From NCBI GenBank assembly GCA_026874595.1, contig CM049313.1, forward strand, positions 57,929,159-57,993,158: a stretch of DNA of 64,000 nt, in the 5' to 3' direction. The stretch comes from Sipunculus nudus (lineage: Eukaryota; Annelida; Sipuncula; Golfingiida; Sipunculidae). Each line of letters begins with the position of its first letter. The first letter of the stretch is position 1. The notes under the pieces were generated by a model, which saw only the letters and a program-made list of their open reading frames with translations, did not search any database and was not told where the DNA came from. A program made the position numbers and the translations under genes. This document shows, one piece after another, positions 35,873 to 48,439 of the stretch.

Positions 35873-38446
35873 GAACAACAGACAGACTGAAAGCCATGTG
35901 CAAGATAAGAGGAACAATAGACAGACTGAAGGCCATGTGCAAGATAAGAGATAAACAATAGCCATACTGAAGGCCATGTTGAAGATAAGAGGAACAATAG
36001 ACATACTGTAGGACATGTGGAAGATAAGAGGAACAATAGACACACTGGCTTCCATATGCAAGATAAGAGGAACAACAGACAGACTGAAGGCCATGTGCAA
36101 GATAAGAGGAACAACAGACAGACTGAAAGCCATGTGCAAAATAAGAGGAACAATAGACAGACTGAAGGCCATGTGCAAGATAAGAGGAACAATAGACAGA
36201 CTGAAAGCCATGTGCAAGATAGGAGAAACAATAGACATACTGAAGGCCATGTGCAAGAAAAGAGGAACAATAGACAGACTGAAGGCCATGTGCAAGATAG
36301 GAGGAATAATAGACAGACTGAAGGCCATGTGCAAGATAAGAGGAACAATAGACAGACTGAAAGCCATGTGCAAGATAAGAGTAACAATAGACAGACTGAA
36401 GGCCATGTGCAAGATAAGAGGAACAATAGACATACTGAAGGCCATGAGCAAGATAAGAGGAACAATAGACAGACTGACTTCCATGTGGAATATAAGAGGA
36501 ACAATAGACAGACTGATTTCTATGTGGAAGATAAGAGGAACAATAGACAGACTGAAGGTCATGTGCAAGATAAGAGGAACAATAGACAGACTGAAGGCCA
36601 TGTGCAAGATAAGAGGAACAATAGACACACTGAAAGCCATGTGCAAGATAAGATGAACAATAGCCATACTGAAGGCCATGTTGAAGATAAGAGGAACAAT
36701 AGACATACTGTAGGACATGTGGAAGATAAGAGGAACAATAGACACACTGGCTTCCATATGCAAGATAAGAGGAACAATAGACTGACTAAAAGCCATGTTG
36801 AAGATAAGAGGAACAATAGCCATACTGAAGGCCATGTGGAAGATAAGAGGAACAATAGACATACTGTAGGACATGTGGAAGATAAGAGGAACAATAGACA
36901 CAATGAAAGCCATGTGCAAGATAAGATGAACAATAGCCATACTGAAGGCCATGTGGAAGATAAGAGGAACAATAGACATACTGTAGGACATGTGGAAGAT
37001 AAGAGTAACAATAGACACACTGGCTTCCATATGCAAGATAAGAGGAACGATAGACTGACTGAAAGATGTGGAAGATAAGAGGAACAATAGACATACTGAA
37101 GGCAATGTGGAACATAAGAGGAACAATAGACACACTGAAAGCCATGTGCAAGATAAGAGGAACAATAGACACACTGAAAGCCATGTGCAAGATAAGATGA
37201 ACAATAGCCATACTGAAGGCCATGTGGAAGATAAGAGGAACAATAGACATACTGTAGGACATGTGGAAGATAAGAGTAACAATAGACACACTGGCTTCCA
37301 TATGCAAGATAAGAGGAACAATAGACTGACTGAAAGCCATGTGAAAGATAAGAGGAACAATAGCCATACTGAGGGCCATGTGGAAGATAAGAGGAACAAA
37401 AGACATAATGTAGGACATGTGGAAGATAAGAGGAACAATAGACACACTGAAAGCCATGTGCAAGATAAGATGAACAATAGCCATACTGAAGGCCATGTGG
37501 AAGATAAGAGGAACAATAGACATACTGTAGGACATGTGGAAGATAAGAGGAACAATAGACACAATGAAAGCCATGTGCAAGATAAGATGAACAATAGCCA
37601 TACTGAAGGCCATGTGGAAGATAAGAGGAACAATAGACATACTGTAGGACATGTGGAAGATAAGAGTAACAATAGACACACTGGCTTCCATATGCAAGAT
37701 AAGAGGAACAATAGACTGACTGAAAGCCATGTGAGAGATAAGAGGAACAATAGCCATACTGAGGGCCATGTGGAAGATAAGAGGAACAAAAGACATAATG
37801 TAGGACATGTGGAAGATAAGAGGAACAATAGACACACTGAAAGCCATGTGCAAGATAAGATGAACAATAGCCATACTGAAGGCCATGTGGAAGATAAGAG
37901 GAACAATAGACATACTGTAGGACATGTGGAAGATAAGAGGAACAATAGACACACTGGCTTCCATATGCAAGATAAGAGGAACAATAGACTGACTGAAAGC
38001 CATGTGGAAGATAAGAGGAACAATAGCCATACTGAAGGCCATGTGGAAGATAAGAGGAACAATAGACATACTGTAGGACATGTGGAAGATAAGAGGAACA
38101 ATAGACACACTGAAAGCCATGTGCAAGATAAGATGAAAAATAGACAGACTGAAGGCCATGTACAAGATAAGAGGAACAATAGACAGACTGAAGGCCATGT
38201 GCAAGGTAAGAGGAACAATAGACATACTGAAGGCCATGTGCAAGGTAAGAGGAACAATAGAGAGACTGAAGGCCATGTGCAAGGTAAGAGGAACAATAGA
38301 CAGACTGAAGGCCATCTGGAAGATAAGAGGAACAATAGACAGACTGAAAGCCATGTGCAAGATAAGATGAACATTAGACAGACTGAAAGCCATGTGCAAG
38401 ATAGGAGAAAAAATAGACATACAGAAGGCCACGTGCAAGAAAAGAG
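35873..38446 (+). repeat. 2574-bp higher-order block, copy 1 (66 monomers)
   Basis: Almost identical to the block immediately to its right at an offset of exactly 2574 bp (66 x 39). Shared private changes include a 2-bp insertion (AGATAAACAATAG, from 35,951) and a monomer shortened by 2 bp (CTGAAAGATGTGG, at 37,061). Edges are placed where the match to the neighbour ends. Confidence 0.85.
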
Positions 38447-41020
38447 GAACAACAGACAGACTGAAAGCCATGTGCAAGATAAGAGGAACAATAGACAGAC
38501 TGAAGGCCATGTGCAAGATAAGAGATAAACAATAGCCATACTGAAGGCCATGTTGAAGATAAGAGGAACAATAGACATACTGTAGGACATGTGGAAGATA
38601 AGAGGAACAATAGACACACTGGCTTCCATATGCAAGATAAGAGGAACAACAGACAGACTGAAGGCCATGTGCAAGATAAGAGGAACAACAGACAGACTGA
38701 AAGCCATGTGCAAAATAAGAGGAACAATAGACAGACTGAAGGCCATGTGCAAGATAAGAGGAACAATAGACAGACTGAAAGCCATGTGCAAGATAGGAGA
38801 AACAATAGACATACTGAAGGCCATGTGCAAGAAAAGAGGAACAATAGACAGACTGAAGGCCATGTGCAAGATAGGAGGAATAATAGACAGACTGAAGGCC
38901 ATGTGCAAGATAAGAGGAACAATAGACAGACTGAAAGCCATGTGCAAGATAAGAGTAACAATAGACAGACTGAAGGCCATGTGCAAGATAAGAGGAACAA
39001 TAGACATACTGAAGGCCATGAGCAAGATAAGAGGAACAATAGACAGACTGACTTCCATGTGGAATATAAGAGGAACAATAGACAGACTGATTTCTATGTG
39101 GAAGATAAGAGGAACAATAGACAGACTGAAGGTCATGTGCAAGATAAGAGGAACAATAGACAGACTGAAGGCCATGTGCAAGATAAGAGGAACAATAGAC
39201 ACACTGAAAGCCATGTGCAAGATAAGATGAACAATAGCCATACTGAAGGCCATGTTGAAGATAAGAGGAACAATAGACATACTGTAGGACATGTGGAAGA
39301 TAAGAGGAACAATAGACACACTGGCTTCCATATGCAAGATAAGAGGAACAATAGACTGACTAAAAGCCATGTTGAAGATAAGAGGAACAATAGCCATACT
39401 GAAGGCCATGTGGAAGATAAGAGGAACAATAGACATACTGTAGGACATGTGGAAGATAAGAGGAACAATAGACACAATGAAAGCCATGTGCAAGATAAGA
39501 TGAACAATAGCCATACTGAAGGCCATGTGGAAGATAAGAGGAACAATAGACATACTGTAGGACATGTGGAAGATAAGAGTAACAATAGACACACTGGCTT
39601 CCATATGCAAGATAAGAGGAACGATAGACTGACTGAAAGATGTGGAAGATAAGAGGAACAATAGACATACTGAAGGCAATGTGGAACATAAGAGGAACAA
39701 TAGACACACTGAAAGCCATGTGCAAGATAAGAGGAACAATAGACACACTGAAAGCCATGTGCAAGATAAGATGAACAATAGCCATACTGAAGGCCATGTG
39801 GAAGATAAGAGGAACAATAGACATACTGTAGGACATGTGGAAGATAAGAGTAACAATAGACACACTGGCTTCCATATGCAAGATAAGAGGAACAATAGAC
39901 TGACTGAAAGCCATGTGAAAGATAAGAGGAACAATAGCCATACTGAGGGCCATGTGGAAGATAAGAGGAACAAAAGACATAATGTAGGACATGTGGAAGA
40001 TAAGAGGAACAATAGACACACTGAAAGCCATGTGCAAGATAAGATGAACAATAGCCATACTGAAGGCCATGTGGAAGATAAGAGGAACAATAGACATACT
40101 GTAGGACATGTGGAAGATAAGAGGAACAATAGACACAATGAAAGCCATGTGCAAGATAAGATGAACAATAGCCATACTGAAGGCCATGTGGAAGATAAGA
40201 GGAACAATAGACATACTGTAGGACATGTGGAAGATAAGAGTAACAATAGACACACTGGCTTCCATATGCAAGATAAGAGGAACAATAGACTGACTGAAAG
40301 CCATGTGAGAGATAAGAGGAACAATAGCCATACTGAGGGCCATGTGGAAGATAAGAGGAACAAAAGACATAATGTAGGACATGTGGAAGATAAGAGGAAC
40401 AATAGACACACTGAAAGCCATGTGCAAGATAAGATGAACAATAGCCATACTGAAGGCCATGTGGAAGATAAGAGGAACAATAGACATACTGTAGGACATG
40501 TGGAAGATAAGAGGAACAATAGACACACTGGCTTCCATATGCAAAATAAGAGGAACAATAGACTGACTGAAAGCCATGTGGAAGATAAGAGGAACAATAG
40601 CCATACTGAAGGCCTTGTGGAAGATAAGAGGAACAATAGACATACTGTAGGACATGTGGAAGATAAGAGGAACAATAGACACACTGAAAGCCATGTGCAA
40701 GATAAGATGAAAAATAGACAGACTGAAGGCCATGTACAAGATAAGAGGAACAATAGACAGACTGAAGGCCATGTGCAAGGTAAGAGGAACAATAGACATA
40801 CTGAAGGCCATGTGCAAGGTAAGAGGAACAATAGAGAGACTGAAGGCCATGTGCAAGGTAAGAGGAACAATAGACAGACTGAAGGCCATCTGGAAGATAA
40901 GAGGAACAATAGACAGACTGAAAGCCATGTGCAAGATAAGATGAACATTAGACAGACTGAAAGCCATGTGCAAGATAGGAGAAAAAATAGACATACAGAA
41001 GGCCACGTGCAAGAAAAGAG
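38447..41020 (+). repeat. 2574-bp higher-order block, copy 2 (66 monomers)
   Basis: Tandem copy of the preceding block, with the same 2-bp insertion (38,525) and 2-bp deletion (39,635). Only a few single-base differences are visible, for example GCAAAATAAG near 40,543 and GGCCTTGTGG near 40,614. The duplication is therefore recent or recently converted. Confidence 0.85.
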
Positions 41021-44000
41021 GAACAATAGACAGACTGAAGGCCATGTGCAAGATAGGAGGAATAATAGACAGACTGAAGGCCATGTGCAAGATAAGAGGA
41101 ACAATAGACAGATTGAAAGCCATGTGCAAGATAAGAGAAACAATAGACAGACTGAAGGACATGTGCAAGGTAAGAGGAACAATAGACATACTGAAGGCCA
41201 TGTTAAAGATAAGAGGAACAATAGACAGACTGACCTCCATGTGCAAGATAAGAGGAACAATAGACAGACTGACTTCCATGTGGAAGATATAAGGACCAAT
41301 AGACAGACTGAAAGCCATGTGCAAGATAAGAGGAACAATAGCCATACTGAAGGCCATGTGGAAGATAAGAGGAACAATAGACATACTGTAGGACATGTGG
41401 AAGATATTAGGAACAATAGACAGACTGAAAGCCATGTGCAAGATAAGATGAACAATAGACAGACTGAAGGCCATGTGGAAGATAAGAGGAACAATAGACA
41501 TACTGTAGGACATGTGGAAGATAAGAGGAACAATAGACACACTGGCTTCCATATGCAAGATAAGAGGAACAATAGACTGACTGAAAGCCATGTGGAAGAT
41601 AAGAGGAACAATAGCCATACTGAAGGCCATGTGGAAGATAAGAGGAACAATAGACATACTGTAGGACATGTGGAAGATAAGAGGAACAATAGACACACTG
41701 AAAGCCATGTGCAAGATAAGATGAAAAATAGACAGACTGAAGGCCATGTACAAGATAAGAGGAACAATAGACAGACTGAAGGCCATGTGCAAGGTAAGAG
41801 GAACAATAGACATACTGAAGGCCATGTGCAAGGTAAGAGGAACAATAGACAGACTGACTTCCATGTGGAAGATATAAGGAACAATAGACAGACTGAAAGC
41901 CATGTGCAAGATAAGAGGAACAATAGCCATACTGAAGGCCATGTGGAAGATAAGAGGAACAATAGACATACTGTAGGACATGTGGAAGATAAGAGGAATA
42001 ATAGACATACTGTAGGACATGTGGAAGATATTAGGAACAATAGACAGACTGAAAGCCATGTGCAAGATAAGATGAACAATAGACAGACTGAAGGCCATGT
42101 ACAAGATAATAGGAACAATAGACATACTGTAGGACATGTGGAAGATAAGAGGAACAATAGACACACTGGCTTCCATATGCAAGATAAGAGGAACAATAGA
42201 CTGACTGAAAGCCATGTGGAAGATAAGAGGAACAATAGCCATACTGAAGGCCATGTGGAAGATAAGAGGAACAATAGACATACTGTAGGACATGTGGAAG
42301 ATAAGAGGAACAATAGACACACTGAAAGCCATGTGCAAGATAAGATGAAAAATGGACAGACTGAAGGCCATGTACAAGATAAGAGGAACAATAGACAGAC
42401 TGAAGGCCATGTGCAAGGTAAGAGGAACAATAGACATACTGAAGGCCATGTGCAAGGTAAGAGGAACAATAGACAGACTAAAGGCCATGAGCAAGGTAAG
42501 AGGAACAATAGACAGACTGAAGGCCATGTGGAAGATAAGAGGAACAATAGACAGACTGAAAGCCATGTGCAAGATAAGAGGAACATTAGACAGACTGAAA
42601 GCCATGTGCAAGATAGGAGAAAAAATAGACATACAGAAGGCCACGTGCAAGAAAAGAGGAACAATAGACAGACTGAAGGCCATGTGCAAGATAAGAGGAA
42701 CAATAGACAGACTGAAGGCCATGTGCAAGATAAGAGGAACAATAGACAGACTGAAAGCCATGTGCAAGATAGGAGAAACAATAGACATACTGAAGGCCAT
42801 GTGCAAGAAAAGAGGAACAATAGACAGACTGAAGGCCATGTGCAAGATAGGAGGAATAATAGACAGACTGAAGGCCATGTGCAAGATAAGAGGAACAATA
42901 GACAGACTGAAAGCCATGTGCAAGATAAGAGTAACAATAGACAGACTGAAGGCCATGTGCAAGATAAGAGGAACAATAGACATACTGAAGGCCATGAGCA
43001 AGATAAAAGGAACAATAGACAGACTGACTTCCATGTGGAATATAAGAGGAACAATAGACAGACTGATTTCTATGTGGAAGATAAGAGGAAAAATAGACAG
43101 ACTGAAGGCCATGTGCAAGATAAGAGGAACAATAGACAGACTGAAGGCCATGTGCAAGATAAGAGGAACAATAGACACACTGAAAGCCATGTGCAAGATA
43201 AGATGAACAATAGCCATGCTGAAGGCCATGTTGAAGATAAGAGGAACAATAGACATACTGTAGGACATGTGGAAGATAAGAGGAACAATAGACACACTGG
43301 CTTCCATATGCAAGATAAGAGGAACAATAGACTGACTAAAAGCCATGTTGAAGATAAGAGGAACAATAGCCATACTGAAGGCCATGTGGAAGATAAGAGG
43401 AACAATAGACATACTGTAGGACATGTGGAAGATAAGAGGAACAATAGACACAATGAAAGCCATGTGCAAGATAAGATGAACAATAGCCATACTGAAGGCC
43501 ATGTGGAAGATAAGAGGAACAATAGACATACTGTAGGACATGTGGAAGATAAGAGTAACAATAGACACACTGGCTTCCATATGCAAGATAAGAGGAACGA
43601 TAGACTGACTGAAAGATGTGGAAGATAAGAGGAACAATAGACATACTGAAGGCAATGTGGAACATAAGAGGAACAATAGACACACTGAAAGCCATGTGCA
43701 AGATAAGAGGAACAATAGACACACTGAAAGCCATGTGCAAGATAAGATGAACAATAGCCATACTGAAGGCCATGTGGAAGATAAGAGGAACAATAGACAT
43801 ACTGTAGGACATGTGGAAGATAAGAGTAACAATAGACACACTGGCTTCCATATGCAAGATAAGAGGAACAATAGACTGACTGAAAGCCATGTGAAAGATA
43901 AGAGGAACAATAGCCATACTGAGGGCCATGTGGAAGATAAGAGGAACAAAAGACATAATGTAGGACATGTGGAAGATAAGAGGAACAATAGACACACTGA

Positions 44001-44230
44001 AAGCCATGTGCAAGATAAGATGAACAATAGCCATACTGAAGGCCATGTGGAAGATAAGAGGAACAATAGACATACTGTAGGACATGTGGAAGATAAGAGG
44101 AACAATAGACACACTGGCTTCCATATGCAAGATAAGAGGAACAATAGACTGACTGAAAGCCATGTGGAAGATAAGAGGAACAATAGCCATACTGAAGGCC
44201 ATGTGGAAGATAAGAGGAACAATAGACATA
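41021..44230 (+). repeat. satellite segment linking two higher-order families
   Basis: Homogeneous 39-bp monomers. The segment contains the CTGAAAGATGTGG marker again at 43,611, which is 3976 bp after the previous one (102 monomers minus the 2-bp deletion). An ordered run of monomers starting with CACACTGGCTTCC recurs at about 41,537 and 42,158. Confidence 0.7.
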
Positions 44231-47113
44231 CTCTAGGACATGTTGAAGATAAGAGGAACAATAGACACACTGAAAGCCATGTGCAAGATAAGATGAAAAA
44301 TAGACAGACTGAAGGCCATGTACAAGATAAGAGGAACAATAGACAGACTGAAGGCCATGTGCAAGGTAAGAGGAACAATAGACATACTGAAGGCCATGTG
44401 CAAGGTAAGAGGAACAATAGACACACTGGCTTCCATATGCAAGATAAGAGGAACAATAGACTGACTGAAAGCCATGTGGAAGATAAGAGGAACAATAGCC
44501 ATACTGAAGGCCATGTGGAAGATAAGAGGAACAATAGACATACTGTAGGACATGTGGAAGATAAGAGGAACAATAGACACACTGAAAGCCATGTGCAAGA
44601 TAAGATGAAAAATAGACAGACTGAAGGCCATGTACAAGATAAGAGGAACAATAGACAGACTGAAGGCCATGTGCAAGGTAAGAGGAACAATAGACATACT
44701 GAAGGCCATGTGCAAGGTAAGAGGAACAATAGACAGACTGACTTCCATGTGGAAGATATAAGGAACAATAGACAGACTGAAAGCCATGTGCAAGATAAGA
44801 GGAACAATAGCCATACTGAAGGCCATGTGGAAGATAAGAGGAACAATAGACATACTGTAGGACATGTGGAAGATAAGAGGAATAATAGACATACTGTAGG
44901 ACATGTGGAAGATATTAGGAACAATAGACAGACTGAAAGCCATGTGCAAGATAAGATGAACAATAGACAGACTGAAGGCCATGTACAAGATAATAGGAAC
45001 AATAGACATACTGTAGGACATGTGGAAGATAAGAGGAACAATAGACACACTGGCTTCCATATGCAAGATAAGAGGAACAATAGACTGACTGAAAGCCATG
45101 TGGAAGATAAGAGGAACAATAGCCATACTGAAGGCCATGTGGAAGATAAGAGGAACAATAGACATACTGTAGGACATGTGGAAGATAAGAGGAACAATAG
45201 ACACACTGAAAGCCATGTGCAAGATAAGATGAAAAATAGACAGACTGAAGGCCATGTACAAGATAAGAGGAACAATAGACAGACTGAAGGCCATGTGCAA
45301 GGTAAGAGGAACAATAGACATACTGAAGGCCATGTGCAAGGTAAGAGGAACAATAGACAGACTAAAGGCCATGAGCAAGGTAAGAGGAACAATAGACAGA
45401 CTGAAGGCCATGGGGAAGATAAGAGGAACAATAGACAGACTGAAAGCCATGTGCAAGATAAGAGGAACATTAGACAGACTGAAAGCCATGTGCAAGATAG
45501 GAGAAAAATAGACATACAGAAGGCCACGTGCAAGAAAAGAGGAACAATAGACAGACTGAAGGCCATGTGCAAGATAAGAGGAACAATAGACAGACTGAAG
45601 GCCATGTGCAAGATAAGAGGAACAATAGACAGACTGAAAGCCATGTGCAAGATAGGAGAAACAATAGACATACTGAAGGCCATGTGCAAGAAAAGAGGAA
45701 CAATAGACAGACTGAAGGCCATGTGCAAGATAGGAGGAATAATAGACAGACTGAAGGCCATGTGCAAGATAAGAGGAACAATAGACAGACTGAAAGCCAT
45801 GTGCAAGATAAGAGTAACAATAGACAGACTGAAGGCCATGTGCAAGATAAGAGGAACAATAGACATACTGAAGGCCATGAGCAAGATAAGAGGAACAATA
45901 GACAGACTGACTTCCATGTGGAATATAAGAGGAACAATAGACAGACTGATTTCTATGTGGAAGATAAGAGGAACAATAGACAGACTGAAGGCCATCTGGA
46001 AGATAAGAGGAACAATAGACAGACTGAAAGCCATGTGCAAGATAAGAGGAACATTAGACAGACTGAAAGCCATGTGCAAGATAGGAGAAAAAATAGACAT
46101 ACAGAAGGCCACGTGCAAGAAAAGAGGAACAATAGACAGACTGAAGGCCATGTGCAAGATAGGAGGAATAATAGACAGACTGAAGGCCATGTGCAAGATA
46201 AGAGGAACAATAGACAGATTGAAAGCCATGTGCAAGATAAGAGAAACAATAGACAGAATGAAGGCCATGTGCAAGATAGGAGGAATAATAGACAGACTGA
46301 AGGCCATGTGCAAGATAAGAGGAACAAAAGACAGACTGAAAGCCATGTGCAAGATAAGATGAACAATAGCCATACTGAAGGCCATGTGGAAGATAAGAGG
46401 AACAATAGACATACTGTAGGACATGTGGAAGATAAGAGTAACAATAGACACACTGGCTTCCATATGCAAGATAAGAGGAACGATAGACTGACTGAAAGAT
46501 GTGGAAGATAAGAGGAACAATAGACATACTGAAGGCAATGTGGAACATAAGAGGAACAATAGACACACTGAAAGCCATGTGCAAGATAAGAGGAACAATA
46601 GACACACTGAAAGCCATGTGCAAGATAAGATGAACAATAGCCATACTGAAGGCCATGTGGAAGATAAGAGGAACAATAGACATACTGTAGGACATGTGGA
46701 AGATAAGAGTAACAATAGACACACTGGCTTCCATATGCAAGATAAGAGGAACAATAGACTGACTGAAAGCCATGTGAAAGATAAGAGGAACAATAGCCAT
46801 ACTGAGGGCCATGTGGAAGATAAGAGGAACAAAAGACATAATGTAGGACATGTGGAAGATAAGAGGAACAATAGACACACTGAAAGCCATGTGCAAGATA
46901 AGATGAACAATAGCCATACTGAAGGCCATGTGGAAGATAAGAGGAACAATAGACATACTGTAGGACATGTGGAAGATAAGAGGAACAATAGACACACTGG
47001 CTTCCATATGCAAGATAAGAGGAACAATAGACTGACTGAAAGCCATGTGGAAGATAAGAGGAACAATAGCCATACTGAAGGCCATGTGGAAGATAAGAGG
47101 AACAATAGACATA
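44231..47113 (+). repeat. 2883-bp higher-order block
   Basis: The block begins at the private variant ACTCTAGGAC (where other units have ACTGTAGGAC) at 44,231 and ends at its next occurrence. The length is 74 monomers minus 3 bp. The shortfall is explained by one missing A in GGAGAAAAATAG (about 45,500-45,511) and the 2-bp deletion at 46,494. The latter lies exactly 2883 bp after the marker at 43,611. Confidence 0.78.
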
Positions 47114-48439
47114 CTCTAGGACATGTGGAAGATAAGAGGAACAATAGACACACTGAAAGCCATGTGCAAGATAAGATGAAAAATAGACAGACTGAAGGCC
47201 ATGTACAAGATAAGAGGAACAATAGACAGACTGAAGGCCATGTGCAAGGTAAGAGGAACAATAGACATACTGAAGGCCATGTGCAAGGTAAGAGGAACAA
47301 TAGAGAGACTGAAGGCCATGTGCAAGGTAAGAGGAACAATAGACAGACTGAAGGCCATCTGGAAGATAAGAGGAACAATAGACAGACTGAAAGCCATGTG
47401 CAAGATAAGAGGAACATTAGACAGACTGAAAGCCATGTGCAAGATAGGAGAAAAAATAGACATACAGAAGGCCACGTGCAAGAAAAGAGGAACAATAGAC
47501 AGACTGAAGGCCATGTGCAAGATAGGAGGAATAATAGACAGACTGAAGGCCATGTGCAAGATAAGAGGAACAATAGACAGATTGAAAGCCATGTGCAAGA
47601 TAAGAGAAACAATAGACAGACTGAAGGAAATGTGCAAGGTAAGAGGAACAATAGACATACTGAAGGCCATGTTAAAGATAAGAGGAACAATAGACAGACT
47701 GACCTCCATGTGCAAGATAAGAGGAACAATAGACAGACTGACTTCCATGTGGAAGATATAAGGACCAATAGACAGACTGAAAGCCATGTGCAAGATAAGA
47801 GGAACAATAGCCATACTGAAGGCCATGTGGAAGATAAGAGGAACAATAGACATACTGTAGGACATGTGGAAGATATTAGGAACAATAGACAGACTGAAAG
47901 CCATGTGCAAGATAAGATGAACAATAGACAGACTGAAGGCCATGTGGAAGATAAGAGGAACAATAGACATACTGTAGGACATGTGGAAGATAAGAGGAAC
48001 AATAGACACACTGGCTTCCATATGCAAGATAAGAGGAACAATAGACTGACTGAAAGCCATGTGGAAGATAAGAGGAACAATAGCCATACTGAAGGCCATG
48101 TGGAAGATAAGAGGAACAATAGACATACTGTAGGACATGTGGAAGATAAGAGGAACAATAGACACACTGAAAGCCATGTGCAAGATAAGATGAAAAATAG
48201 ACAGACTGAAGGCCATGTACAAGATAAGAGGAACAATAGACAGACTGAAGGCCATGTGCAAGGTAAGAGGAACAATAGACATACTGAAGGCCATGTGCAA
48301 GGTAAGAGGAACAATAGACAGACTGACTTCCATGTGGAAGATATAAGGAACAATAGACAGACTGAAAGCCATGTGCAAGATAAGAGGAACAATAGCCATA
48401 CTGAAGGCCATGTGGAAGATAAGAGGAACAATAGACATA
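47114..48439 (+). repeat. 1326-bp higher-order block (34 monomers)
   Basis: Bounded by successive CTCTAGG markers at 47,114 and 48,440. The order of monomer variants after each marker is the same as in the following block for its whole first part. Confidence 0.78.
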
